From the NCBI GenBank assembly GCA_050697555.1, contig JBOHAD010000121.1, forward strand, positions 1-5,555: a DNA stretch of 5,555 bases, written 5' to 3'. Source of the stretch: DASQWP01 sp050697555. GTDB lineage: Bacteria; Actinomycetota; Thermoleophilia; Gaiellales; Gaiellaceae. Each line of letters starts with the position of its first letter. The first letter of the stretch is position 1. The position numbers were made by a program, and so were the translations under genes. This document shows positions 1-5,505 of the stretch, one piece after another. Below the pieces are notes generated by a model. The model was not told where the DNA came from and searched no databases. It saw nothing but the letters and a program-made list of their open reading frames with translations.

Positions 1-484
1 ACTCCTGGGCGGTGACGAGCTGGTTCTTCGCGTGCGAGATCTGCGCGTGGATGCCGCGCGGGACGAAGCGCTTGGGGTCGCGATCGAGCTCCTCCAGGCA
101 CGCCTTCACGACGCGCACCTGGTCGGCCTGGTCGTAGATGGTGAAGTTGGAGCGGTAGGCGAGGCGCGGCGCCTCGCGGCGGAGGATGCGCCCGCAGGCT
201 GCGTGGAACGTCATCACCCACATGCGGCGGGCGGTGTCGCCGAGGACGTCCTCGAGACGTCGCTTCATCTCCTCCGCGGCCTTGTTCGTGAAGGTGATGG
301 CGAGGATCTCGTGCGGTTGGACGCCGCAGGCGGAGACGAGGTGCGCGATGCGGTGGGTGAGGACGCGCGTCTTGCCGGAGCCGGCGCCGGCGACCACGAG
401 GACGGGCCCCTCGGTGGCGAGGACGGCCTCGCGCTGGGCGGGGTTCAGGTCGGCCAGGTAGCGCTCCGGCGAGACGACGGCCAT
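1..484 (-). CDS. UvrD/PcrA-type superfamily 1 DNA helicase, N-terminal part (cut by window edge)
   Basis: Reading the minus strand from the ATG at 484-482 gives 161 residues that run off the window edge with no stop. Superfamily 1A helicase motifs appear in order: the Q motif around residues 13-21 (LNPAQREAV), Walker A AGAGSGKT at 32-39, motif Ia ITFTNKAAEEM at 63-73, and a TFHAACGRILRRE segment matching motif Ib. This order and spacing are those of UvrD/PcrA/Rep proteins, which use ATP to unwind DNA 3' to 5' in repair and replication restart. The later motifs and 2B domain lie outside the window, so PcrA, UvrD and UvrD-like subfamilies cannot be separated. No good Shine-Dalgarno sequence lies at the normal distance. 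A TACCAT hexamer 8 bases before the ATG could be a -10 box of a leaderless transcript. The gene has the same orientation as the upstream genes but is separated from them by a 113-base spacer, so it may be transcribed independently. Confidence 0.93.
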   Translation of the reverse strand, partial: MAVVSPERYLADLNPAQREAVLATEGPVLVVAGAGSGKTRVLTHRIAHLVSACGVQPHEILAITFTNKAAEEMKRRLEDVLGDTARRMWVMTFHAACGRILRREAPRLAYRSNFTIYDQADQVRVVKACLEELDRDPKRFVPRGIHAQISHAKNQLVTAQE

Positions 485-597
485 CGGTCTCGATGGTATC
501 GGCCTCCCCGGGCCGGTCGCCGCTCGCTTGAGCGGCCGTGTCTTACCGGGACACGACCAGGGTCTGACCCCGGGACAGGGCTACCGCGGACGAGTTG
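485..597. repeat. Intergenic spacer with clustered palindromes and a degenerate tandem repeat
   Basis: This 113-base gap between the M55 peptidase stop and the helicase start holds no gene. Three inverted repeats sit side by side: GCCGCTC/GAGCGGC at 519-525 and 530-536 (4-base loop), CGTGTC/GACACG at 537-542 and 550-555 (7-base loop), and the odd palindrome GGGTCTGACCC at 560-570. Two imperfect direct copies overlap them: GTCTTACCGGGACA at 540-553 and GTCTGACCCCGGGACA at 562-577. The first two hairpins could act as a terminator for the minus-strand operon, but neither is followed by a T tract, so a classical intrinsic terminator is not supported. The arrangement also resembles REP-like intergenic palindromes; copy number elsewhere in the genome cannot be judged here. 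Confidence 0.6.
493..498 (-). promoter_or_regulatory. Possible -10 box of a leaderless helicase transcript
   Basis: The minus strand reads TACCAT, matching the TANNNT -10 pattern, and ends 8 bases before the helicase ATG at 484. That spacing would place the transcription start at or near the A of the start codon. No convincing -35 box or ribosome binding site is seen. The hexamer is short and could occur by chance. Confidence 0.25.
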
Positions 598-1407
598 TCA
601 GAAGAAGAACTGGCGCCAGGCGGTCCACCAGTCGTCCGCCCGCGAGACGATCCGGAGCGGACTGGTGACCTCGATGCCGCCGCGGTGCCGATAGCGCTCA
701 ACGAGATCGGGCGTGGAGAACTCGACCTCGATCTCGCACGGCTTGGCGGGGTCGTACGGCGGGATTCGGTCGCGCTTCCCGAGCGCGCGCTTCGCGCCCT
801 CCTCGATCATGGCGCGGGCGCGTACGGGCGGAACGTGGCGGGCGCTGAAGCGGCCGAGCCCCTGCTTGACGGCCACGGTCTCGAGCTCGGGGCCGAGCAG
901 CTCGCCTGCCTCCCGGCAGGCCGCCCCGTCGCCGGTGACGAGGACGACCGGACAGCCCCACGTCCCGCAGAGCGCGGCGTTGATCCCCGTCTCGCCGACG
1001 GACGTGCCGTTGAACCAGAGCCCGCGGTACTCCTTGCCCGAGACCGTGTGGCTGAGAACGCCGTCGGGCGTTCCCGCCTTGGCGTGCATGGCGACGAAGA
1101 GGGCGGCGTCGCAGCCCTGCTCGAGGAACTCGGTGTACTCCGTCCACTCGTCCTGGACGACCCATTCGCAGTCCGGGTCGAGCAGGTCGGGGACGAGCGA
1201 GTTGAACGTCCAACCTTTGCCCGCCCCGTGGCAGTCCATCACGAGGACCTCGTCCGCGCCTGCCGCCTTCGCTCCCCGCACGGCCGCGTTGATCTCCTCC
1301 GTGTAGAGCTTGCGCCCCTCCTCGTAGAGCGGCTCGCCGCCGTCGCACTGCTCCCCCTTCGTGATCCCGGCGACGCCCTCCATGTCGCTGATGACGATGA
1401 CCCGCAC
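598..1407 (-). CDS. M55 family zinc D-aminopeptidase (DppA-like)
   Basis: This is a 269-residue protein, close to the 274 of Bacillus subtilis DppA, a cytoplasmic zinc enzyme that removes D-amino acids such as D-Ala from the N-terminus of short peptides. The full DppA-type metal and catalytic set appears in place: D8 and E10 in SDMEG, H60 in MDCHG, H108 in MHAKAG, H120 in the LSHTVSG segment and E139 in GTSVGETG. By alignment with DppA, H120 corresponds to the catalytic histidine and the others to zinc ligands. No signal peptide or membrane segment is seen. The GTG at 1407 was chosen because VRVIVISDMEG is the normal family N-terminus and because it starts 2 bases after the cinA-like stop, indicating translational coupling; a GGGG run 7 bases upstream is a weak ribosome binding site. 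The frame stays open further upstream, but that stretch only shadows the preceding gene. A role in turnover of peptidoglycan-derived D-peptides is inferred from the family. Nothing ties it to B12 except operon position. Confidence 0.92.
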   Translation of the reverse strand: MRVIVISDMEGVAGITKGEQCDGGEPLYEEGRKLYTEEINAAVRGAKAAGADEVLVMDCHGAGKGWTFNSLVPDLLDPDCEWVVQDEWTEYTEFLEQGCDAALFVAMHAKAGTPDGVLSHTVSGKEYRGLWFNGTSVGETGINAALCGTWGCPVVLVTGDGAACREAGELLGPELETVAVKQGLGRFSARHVPPVRARAMIEEGAKRALGKRDRIPPYDPAKPCEIEVEFSTPDLVERYRHRGGIEVTSPLRIVSRADDWWTAWRQFFF

Positions 1408-1409
1408 GC

Positions 1410-2129
1410 TCAGGCCCCGATCTCGCTGGACAACGCCGACTCGACCCAGCCCGAGGCTTCGAGCAGAGCGTCCTCGTCGCTCGACCTGAGGACGACCTCG
1501 ACCTCCGGCCCGTCGGCGAGGAAGCGCGGGTAGCTCCCGACGCTCACGGCCGGGTGGCGCCGAGTCGCCTCCTCGAGGACGGCGACGATCTGGCCCTCCC
1601 CGGTCCGGTAGCGCCGCCGCCAGCTGCCGATCGGCTGCCCGCGGAAGCGCTCCGCGAGCGTCTCGAACATCGCCTTCATCTCGCTCGGCAGGCCGGGCAG
1701 GACGTGGACGTTCCCGAGCACGAAGCCCGGCGCGCCGCGCAACGGGTTCGCCACCGGGAGTGCCCCGCGCGGGAGGCACGCCCAGAGCGCCGCGTAGTCG
1801 CCAAGCCCCTTGGCCGCGAAGCGGCGGCGCAGATCGTCGGCGACCGCGGTGATCTCCTCGCAGGGGACGCCGAAAGCCTTCGCGACGGCCTCACGCGTCA
1901 GGTCGTCCGGAGTGCCCCCGAGCCCACCCGTCACGATCACCGCGCCGGCGCGCTCCCTCTCGACGGCAAGGAAGGCCGCGATCTCGCCCACGTCGTCGCG
2001 CACGGCCGCGAGGAGCGTCACCTCCATCCCCAGCTCCCCCAGGCGGCGCGCGAGCCAGGACGCGTTCGTGTTCTCGACGTCGCCGCAGACGATCTCGTTG
2101 CCGACCGTGAGAACGACGGCGGTCGTCAC
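1410..2129 (-). CDS. CinA N-terminal domain protein (COG1058, molybdopterin-binding-like fold)
   Basis: The 239-residue protein is the N-terminal domain of CinA without the C-terminal amidase domain that full-length CinA (about 410 residues) uses to deamidate NMN. Family landmarks are VGNEIVCGDVENTNASWLA at residues 9-27, TGGLGGTPDDLTRE at 67-80 (usually GGLGPTPDDLTRE), NPLRGAPGF at 128-136, LPGLPSEM at 144-151 and a C-terminal VGSYPRF segment. COG1058 domains share the MoaB/MogA fold, and in characterised CinA proteins this domain hydrolyses ADP-ribose, so a cytoplasmic nucleotide-pyrophosphatase or housekeeping role is the family-based guess. The GTG at 2129 is chosen because TAVVLTVGNE is the normal family start. 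The frame extends upstream, but those residues are arginine- and serine-rich shadow sequence. No Shine-Dalgarno is visible, whereas a TATACT hexamer lies 7 bases upstream. The stop is 2 bases from the M55 peptidase start. The P-to-G change in the GGLGPT motif is a minor oddity. Confidence 0.9.
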   Translation of the reverse strand: MTTAVVLTVGNEIVCGDVENTNASWLARRLGELGMEVTLLAAVRDDVGEIAAFLAVERERAGAVIVTGGLGGTPDDLTREAVAKAFGVPCEEITAVADDLRRRFAAKGLGDYAALWACLPRGALPVANPLRGAPGFVLGNVHVLPGLPSEMKAMFETLAERFRGQPIGSWRRRYRTGEGQIVAVLEEATRRHPAVSVGSYPRFLADGPEVEVVLRSSDEDALLEASGWVESALSSEIGA

Positions 2130-2136
2130 AGCGGCC

Positions 2137-2142
2137 AGTATA
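2137..2142 (-). promoter_or_regulatory. Candidate internal -10 box for a leaderless cinA-like transcript
   Basis: The minus strand reads TATACT, one mismatch from TATAAT, in the 31-base gap between the S-component stop and the cinA-like GTG. Seven bases separate it from the start codon, so transcription would begin at about the GTG and give a leaderless mRNA, a common arrangement in actinobacteria. This would explain the missing ribosome binding site and would uncouple cinA and the M55 peptidase from the B12-controlled genes. No clear -35 box is visible (the sequence near 2160-2165 reads CCTGAG). Confidence 0.4.
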
Positions 2143-2160
2143 GGTCGCCGTCTTCGCCGC

Positions 2161-2847
2161 TCAGGCCCAGACGATCTCCGTGCGCGCACGCCGCTCGTAC
2201 CGCTCGAGGACGCGTCGGAGCTCCGGTCCTCCGGCCAGCGCGAGCGCGACGTTGCCGATCGCGTGCGCGAGATCGAACGGCAGGCCACGGCTCATCTGCA
2301 CCGTGAACGCCTGCCACGTGTGGGGGAAGAAGCTGTACCACTCCCAGACGTCCATGAGGGCGCTGAAGCCGAGCCCGAGGAGGAAGCAGGCCGCCGCGAA
2401 GGGAAGGCGGCCGCGAAGGAGCGGCGCGGCCACGCCTCCGAGGAGCCCGCACCCGCCCCAGGCCAGCATCTGCCAGGGCGTCCAGACGCCCTGCCCGAGG
2501 AAGAAGTTGGAGGCGAGCGCGGCGAGCGCTCCCACAGCGAAGCCGCGCCGCGGTCCGAGGGCGACTCCCGCTGCGGCGACGATGACCGTGACGGGCTGCA
2601 CGCCCGGCACCGGCGCGAACAGGACTCGCCCCGCGGCCGCGACGCCGGCGAGCGTCGCCACGAGGGCGAGGTCCTTCGCCGACGCGGTGCCGCTCTCGAG
2701 CCAGGCGAAGCCCACGGCGAGCGCGGCCAGCGCGGCCAGCAGGACAGCGATCCCTCCGCGCTCGGGATCGAGCGCCGCCCACGCAGAAGCGCCGAGCATG
2801 GCCGTTCCCGCCAGCACGCAGAACTGTGCTGTCCGGCTCGTCAACAC
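2161..2847 (-). CDS. ECF transporter S component, predicted cobalamin/corrinoid specificity
   Basis: This 228-residue integral membrane protein is the substrate-binding S subunit of an ECF-type vitamin importer. Hydrophobic segments lie at about residues 8-24, 32-50, 58-77, 82-98, 102-117, 127-145 and 148-165, some of which must be short or re-entrant given the six-helix S-component fold. Family-like stretches include RVLFAPVPGVQPVTVIV at 74-90, a SNFFLGQGVWTPWQMLAWG segment at 113-131 and GLPFDLAHAIGN at 188-199, followed by a basic tail. S components are recognised more by this layout and context than by strict motifs. Specificity is inferred from the B12 riboswitch and the DUF4430 lipoprotein of the same cluster, not from binding residues. 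The gene overlaps the end of the ATPase gene by 7 bases if the GTG at 2847 is used. The TTG at 2844 would give a 4-base TTGA overlap and is nearly as likely. No ribosome binding site is evident, so translational coupling is probable. Confidence 0.85.
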   Translation of the reverse strand: MLTSRTAQFCVLAGTAMLGASAWAALDPERGGIAVLLAALAALAVGFAWLESGTASAKDLALVATLAGVAAAGRVLFAPVPGVQPVTVIVAAAGVALGPRRGFAVGALAALASNFFLGQGVWTPWQMLAWGGCGLLGGVAAPLLRGRLPFAAACFLLGLGFSALMDVWEWYSFFPHTWQAFTVQMSRGLPFDLAHAIGNVALALAGGPELRRVLERYERRARTEIVWA

Positions 2848-4166
2848 GAGAGCGTCACGCGCCTGTCGGCGGGGAAGGAGCGGTCGTGCGTGGCGACGAG
2901 GGCGGCCCGGCCTCCGGCCGCGTATGCGAAGAGCCACGTCGCGATCGCTCTCTTGCGCTCCGGGTCGATCCCGCGCGTCGGCTCGTCCAGGACAAGCAGG
3001 CCGGGCTCGGCGACGGCGACGCACGCGAGCCCGAGGCGCTCCCGCTCGCCGCTCGAGAGGTCGCGGGGATGGCGGTCGGCGAGCGGGCCGAGCCCGACGA
3101 GCTCGAGAGCGGCCCGCGCCCGCATCCGGTCTCCTACGGAAAGGGCGACCTCGTCGAGCGCGCGCTCGCGCACGAGGTAGCGTCCCGGATCCTGCGACAG
3201 GTAGCCGGCGGAGGCGCGCCGCTCGACGTGCCCCGCATCCGGGCACAGGAGCCCCGCTGCGAGCTTGGCGAGAGTCGTCTTGCCGGAGCCGTTCGGGCCC
3301 TCGAGGACGACGACCTCGCCGCGCCGCACGTCGAGATCGACACCGGCGAGAACCGGTGTCCCGCGCCGGTAGGAGAACTCGACCTCCTCGACCCGACACA
3401 CGATCTCGCCGGCCGCACGCCGGTGCCCGTTCCCGGACGCCGCCGGCGGAAGGTAGGCGGGGCGGTGCTCGGCCAGCCAGGCGAGCGCGTCCGCGCTGGG
3501 CGCATCGAGCAGCAGCCGCCCGCCCTCGAGGAAGAGCACGCGATCGGCGAGGGCGAGCGCCCGCCCGGTCCGCTGCTCGGCGAGGAGCACAGCCGCGCCG
3601 GACCTGTCGACACGGGCGAGAAAGTCCTCGGCCGCGTCGGGGTCGAGCTGCGACGTGGGCTCGTCCAGGAGGAGGAGCTCGGGCTCGAGCGCGAGCGCCG
3701 AGGCGAGGCAGACGCGCTGGAGCTCGCCCCCGGAGAGCTCGGCGGTGCGCCGGGCGGCAAGCCGCTCGGCGCCGACCGCCGCGAGGGCGGCGTGCGCCCG
3801 CGGCCAGATGTCGGCCGGCGGCGTGCCGAGATTCTCGAGCCCGAACGCGACCTCGTTCTCGGCGCGCCCCATCACGATCTGGTCCTCGGGATCCTGGAAC
3901 ACCGTCGCCACCGTGCCGGCGAGATTGGCGGGCCGGGAGCGGCGGGTATCGAGGCCGGCGACGTCGACGCGGCCCTCGAAGCGGCCGCCGTGGAAGTGGG
4001 GCACAAGCCCGGCCAGCGCTCGGAGCAGAGTCGACTTGCCCGAGCCTGAGGGGCCGAGGAGAGCCACGACCTCGCCCGCCTCGAGCTTCAGGGAGACGTC
4101 CACGACCGCGGGAAGCGCCGCGCCGGGATACGTGAAGGTGAGCCCCTCGACCCGCGCTAGAGCCAC
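2841..4166 (-). CDS. Fused EcfA-EcfA' energy-coupling ATPase (two ABC domains in one chain)
   Basis: One 441-residue chain carries both ATPase domains of an ECF importer, normally two separate proteins of about 280 residues. Domain 1 (about 1-235) has Walker A GPSGSGKST at 38-46, a Q-loop VFQDPEDQIV with Q91, signature LSGGELQR at 144-151, Walker B LLLLDEPT at 164-171 and a SQLDP D-loop. Where the switch histidine is expected it reads LLAEQR, with Q198. A short linker (about 236-255) leads to domain 2: Walker A GPNGSGKTT at 290-298, YLSQDP with Q325, signature LSSGERER at 370-377, Walker B LLVLDEPT at 390-397, RGIDP and a normal ATHD with H427. It works at the inner membrane face, transmitting ATP hydrolysis through EcfT. 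The GTG at 4166 overlaps the ecfT stop by 10 bases and gives a normal N-terminus (VALARVEGLTFTYPG). The open frame further upstream is a shadow of ecfT. Domain 2 is compact, about 185 residues. ABC identity is certain; ECF assignment follows from the EcfT and S-component neighbours. Confidence 0.95.
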   Translation of the reverse strand: MALARVEGLTFTYPGAALPAVVDVSLKLEAGEVVALLGPSGSGKSTLLRALAGLVPHFHGGRFEGRVDVAGLDTRRSRPANLAGTVATVFQDPEDQIVMGRAENEVAFGLENLGTPPADIWPRAHAALAAVGAERLAARRTAELSGGELQRVCLASALALEPELLLLDEPTSQLDPDAAEDFLARVDRSGAAVLLAEQRTGRALALADRVLFLEGGRLLLDAPSADALAWLAEHRPAYLPPAASGNGHRRAAGEIVCRVEEVEFSYRRGTPVLAGVDLDVRRGEVVVLEGPNGSGKTTLAKLAAGLLCPDAGHVERRASAGYLSQDPGRYLVRERALDEVALSVGDRMRARAALELVGLGPLADRHPRDLSSGERERLGLACVAVAEPGLLVLDEPTRGIDPERKRAIATWLFAYAAGGRAALVATHDRSFPADRRVTLSC

Positions 4167-4861
4167 AACGCCCCCGCGACGACGAGGACGATGCCCGAGG
4201 CGAGGGCGAGACGGTCCCAGCCCGTCAACGGAGCTGCCGGCGCCCGGGTGTGGCCCCCGCGACCGAAACCTCGCGCCTCCATCGCCTCCGCGAGGCTCCC
4301 GGCGCGCTCGAGCGAGCCGGCCACCAGAGGAGGCACGAGGCGCGCGTGCCCGCGAACGCCGCTGACGGCCACGCCACGACCGCGAACGGCCTCGGCGAGC
4401 CCGGCGCCGTCGCGCTCGAGGGACGGCACGAGCCGGGTGGCGAGGGCGACGGCGAGCGCGGAGCGCCGGGCGAAGCCGGCCGCCACGACCAGCCGATCGT
4501 GGTCGACGAGAAGCGCGTACGCCGTGAAGGCGAGCGCGACCGCGGTCAGGCGGAGGCTGTTCAGCGCCGCGATCCGGAGCTCCTCCTGGGTGACGTCGAG
4601 CTTCCCGAGCACCGGAACGGTCGGGCCCGACCAGAGGACGCGGTAGCCGACGGTCGCCAGGAACGGCGAGAGGACGAGGACGCCGAGGCCCGAGCCGAGC
4701 GCGCCGACGAGGTAGGGCGCCCGCCGCTGCACCGGAGCCCGCAGGCACAGAGCGAGGAGGAGCGCAGCGAGGACGGCGACGGCGACGAGACGCTCGGCGA
4801 GGAGCGCAGTCGCCGCCGTCGCCGCGAGGAGGGCGGCGGCCGGAGCAGCCGCGAGCCTCAT
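4157..4861 (-). CDS. ECF transporter transmembrane scaffold protein EcfT
   Basis: The 234-residue protein is the membrane scaffold linking the S component to the ATPases. It has hydrophobic helices at about residues 4-40 (two closely spaced), 50-72, 97-118 and 217-233, with an amphipathic cytoplasmic coupling region at about 145-200. That region carries the two EcfT coupling motifs: AEAVRGRG at 156-163, corresponding to the first Ala-Arg-Gly motif though reading RGR, and AMEARGFGRGG at 193-203, a clear second ARG motif. In ECF transporters these arginines dock into grooves of the two ATPase domains. Length is slightly below the usual 250-270 residues. The ATG at 4861 follows the lipoprotein stop by 4 bases. 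An in-frame upstream ATG at 4960 is rejected because it overlaps the lipoprotein gene and adds an arginine-rich, non-family stretch. No strong ribosome binding site is seen, so coupling to the preceding gene is likely. Confidence 0.88.
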   Translation of the reverse strand: MRLAAAPAAALLAATAATALLAERLVAVAVLAALLLALCLRAPVQRRAPYLVGALGSGLGVLVLSPFLATVGYRVLWSGPTVPVLGKLDVTQEELRIAALNSLRLTAVALAFTAYALLVDHDRLVVAAGFARRSALAVALATRLVPSLERDGAGLAEAVRGRGVAVSGVRGHARLVPPLVAGSLERAGSLAEAMEARGFGRGGHTRAPAAPLTGWDRLALASGIVLVVAGALWL

Positions 4862-4865
4862 CCCG

Positions 4866-5288
4866 TCACTGCGCCTCGGCCGGCACGCGACAGGTCTCCT
4901 CCCAGTCGTGGAGGTCCCACCACTCGACGTCGCCGGCCTCGAGCGTGACCTCGGCGGCACCAGTCTCCGCCATCTTGCCGTTCAGGTAGAAGAGCCACGC
5001 GAGCTGCTGCTCCTCGTCCTGCTCGACGCCTTCGACTGCGGTCACGAACCTGCCCCCGGCGTCCGTCTCGATGTCGGCGACGCTGTCGAGGGCCTGCATC
5101 GCCGTCTGGCCCGCCGACACGTCGGTGAGCTCGACGACGACCTCCTCGCCGCAGTCGCGGGTGACGAGCACGGCCGCCTGCTCCTCCGGCGCGGCGGCCT
5201 CGCCGCCGTTGCCGGAGTCGCCGCCGCAGGCCGCGAGCGTCAACGCGAGTACGAGCGCCACGAAGGCCCAGAGAGAACGGTGCAACAC
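4866..5288 (-). CDS. DUF4430 (transcobalamin C-terminal-like) lipoprotein, predicted corrinoid capture protein
   Basis: The 140-residue precursor starts with a basic residue pair and a hydrophobic stretch (6-20), ending in the lipobox LAAC with the lipidated cysteine at C21. A low-complexity Gly/Ala/Glu linker follows, then one small domain at about 38-134. DUF4430 hallmarks are DVSAGQTAMQALDSVAD (56-72), the WLFYLNGK strand (98-105) and AGDVEWWDLHDWEET (118-132). The pair C46 and C133, at the two ends of the domain, could form a disulfide. DUF4430 is also found as the C-terminal domain of animal transcobalamin and intrinsic factor, which bind B12. With the B12 riboswitch directly upstream and an ECF importer downstream, an extracytoplasmic corrinoid-binding role is inferred. 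GTG 5288 follows AAGGAGGA by 4 bases, while TTG 5285 would have better spacing (7); the two differ by one residue. The open frame continues upstream to 5525, but that stretch is riboswitch RNA rather than coding. Confidence 0.85.
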   Translation of the reverse strand: MLHRSLWAFVALVLALTLAACGGDSGNGGEAAAPEEQAAVLVTRDCGEEVVVELTDVSAGQTAMQALDSVADIETDAGGRFVTAVEGVEQDEEQQLAWLFYLNGKMAETGAAEVTLEAGDVEWWDLHDWEETCRVPAEAQ

Positions 5289-5290
5289 GT

Positions 5291-5311
5291 TTCCTCCTTC
5301 CGCGAGGGGAA
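5291..5311 (-). promoter_or_regulatory. Ribosome binding site able to fold into a sequestering hairpin
   Basis: On the minus strand AAGGAGGA (5299-5292) is a near-perfect Shine-Dalgarno for the lipoprotein gene and the strongest in the window. The leader bases TTCCCCT (5311-5305) are complementary to AGGAGGAA (5298-5291), giving a 7-base-pair stem with one bulged A and a 6-base loop. A second complementary CCTCC lies at 5323-5319. Hiding the ribosome binding site this way is how many B12 riboswitches block translation when ligand is bound. No terminator hairpin with a U run is present between the aptamer and the gene, which favours translational control. Confidence 0.6.
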
Positions 5312-5325
5312 CGGATCTGGAGGCG

Positions 5326-5480
5326 GGCGGCAGGTCTTCTGACTCGGGGCTCCCCCCTCCGCCGCCTTCCCGGCTCGCGGCCAGTGGCGTCTCGGCGGAG
5401 GAGCGTCTCCCCTCACAGCGGCGGGACCGTGCCGGACTCGCACCGGCTTCCCTTTCCGCTCGCCTTCTGTGAGGGAACAA
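5326..5480 (-). promoter_or_regulatory. Cobalamin (B12) riboswitch
   Basis: The minus-strand leader contains the conserved cobalamin aptamer elements in order: AAAGGGAAGCCGGTGCGAGT (5455-5436) with the CCGG-closed hairpin, the CGGTCCCGCCGCTGTGA stretch with the B12 box (5429-5413), a variable arm closed by CTCCGCC/GGCGGAG and holding the typical GCCACTGG and GGGAAGGC segments (about 5401-5357), and the 3' element AGAAGACCTGCCGCC (5340-5326). GAGCG (5461-5457) can pair with CGCTC (5405-5401), closing the core. This RNA class binds adenosyl- or methylcobalamin and usually switches off B12 uptake or synthesis genes. It lies directly before the DUF4430 lipoprotein and probably controls at least the four transport genes. 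The 5' strand of P1 is not obvious, so the outer boundary near 5480 is approximate and could reach 5499, where GCAGG could pair with the 3' CCTGC. Confidence 0.95.
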
Positions 5481-5482
5481 TA
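5477..5482 (-). promoter_or_regulatory. Possible -10 box for the riboswitch operon
   Basis: TATTGT on the minus strand lies in the only AT-leaning stretch near the riboswitch 5' end. A start about 7 bases downstream would fall near 5470, just ahead of the conserved core. No good -35 box is visible 16-18 bases upstream. If the riboswitch P1 stem uses bases further out, the true promoter must lie inside the divergent gene and this assignment is wrong. Confidence 0.25.
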
Positions 5483-5505
5483 CTGCTTGGCTAGCCTGCA
5501 GGGCC

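Noticed and set aside
519..555. Intrinsic terminator for the minus-strand operon
   Set aside because: Two stable hairpins are present, but no U-rich tract follows either on the minus strand, so it is listed only as palindromes with possible terminator function.
595..1533. Plus-strand open frame of 312 residues opposite the M55 peptidase
   Set aside because: It mirrors the minus-strand gene, which has all expected M55 zinc ligands. The plus-strand translation shows no family features.
1408..1779. N-terminal extension of the M55 peptidase frame
   Set aside because: These residues overlap the CinA-like gene in another frame, are arginine-rich and add about 124 residues absent from the family.
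1410..2129. Full-length CinA or a molybdenum cofactor biosynthesis enzyme
   Set aside because: The protein ends after the COG1058 domain with no amidase domain. The PSEM and NTN landmarks match the CinA N-terminus better than MoaB, MogA or MoeA.
2180..4135. Long plus-strand open frame of 651 residues across the S-component and ATPase genes
   Set aside because: Its translation is an Arg/Ala/Pro-rich low-complexity product with no recognisable motif. It lies antisense to genes with complete ABC and ECF signatures, as expected of stop-poor GC-rich DNA.
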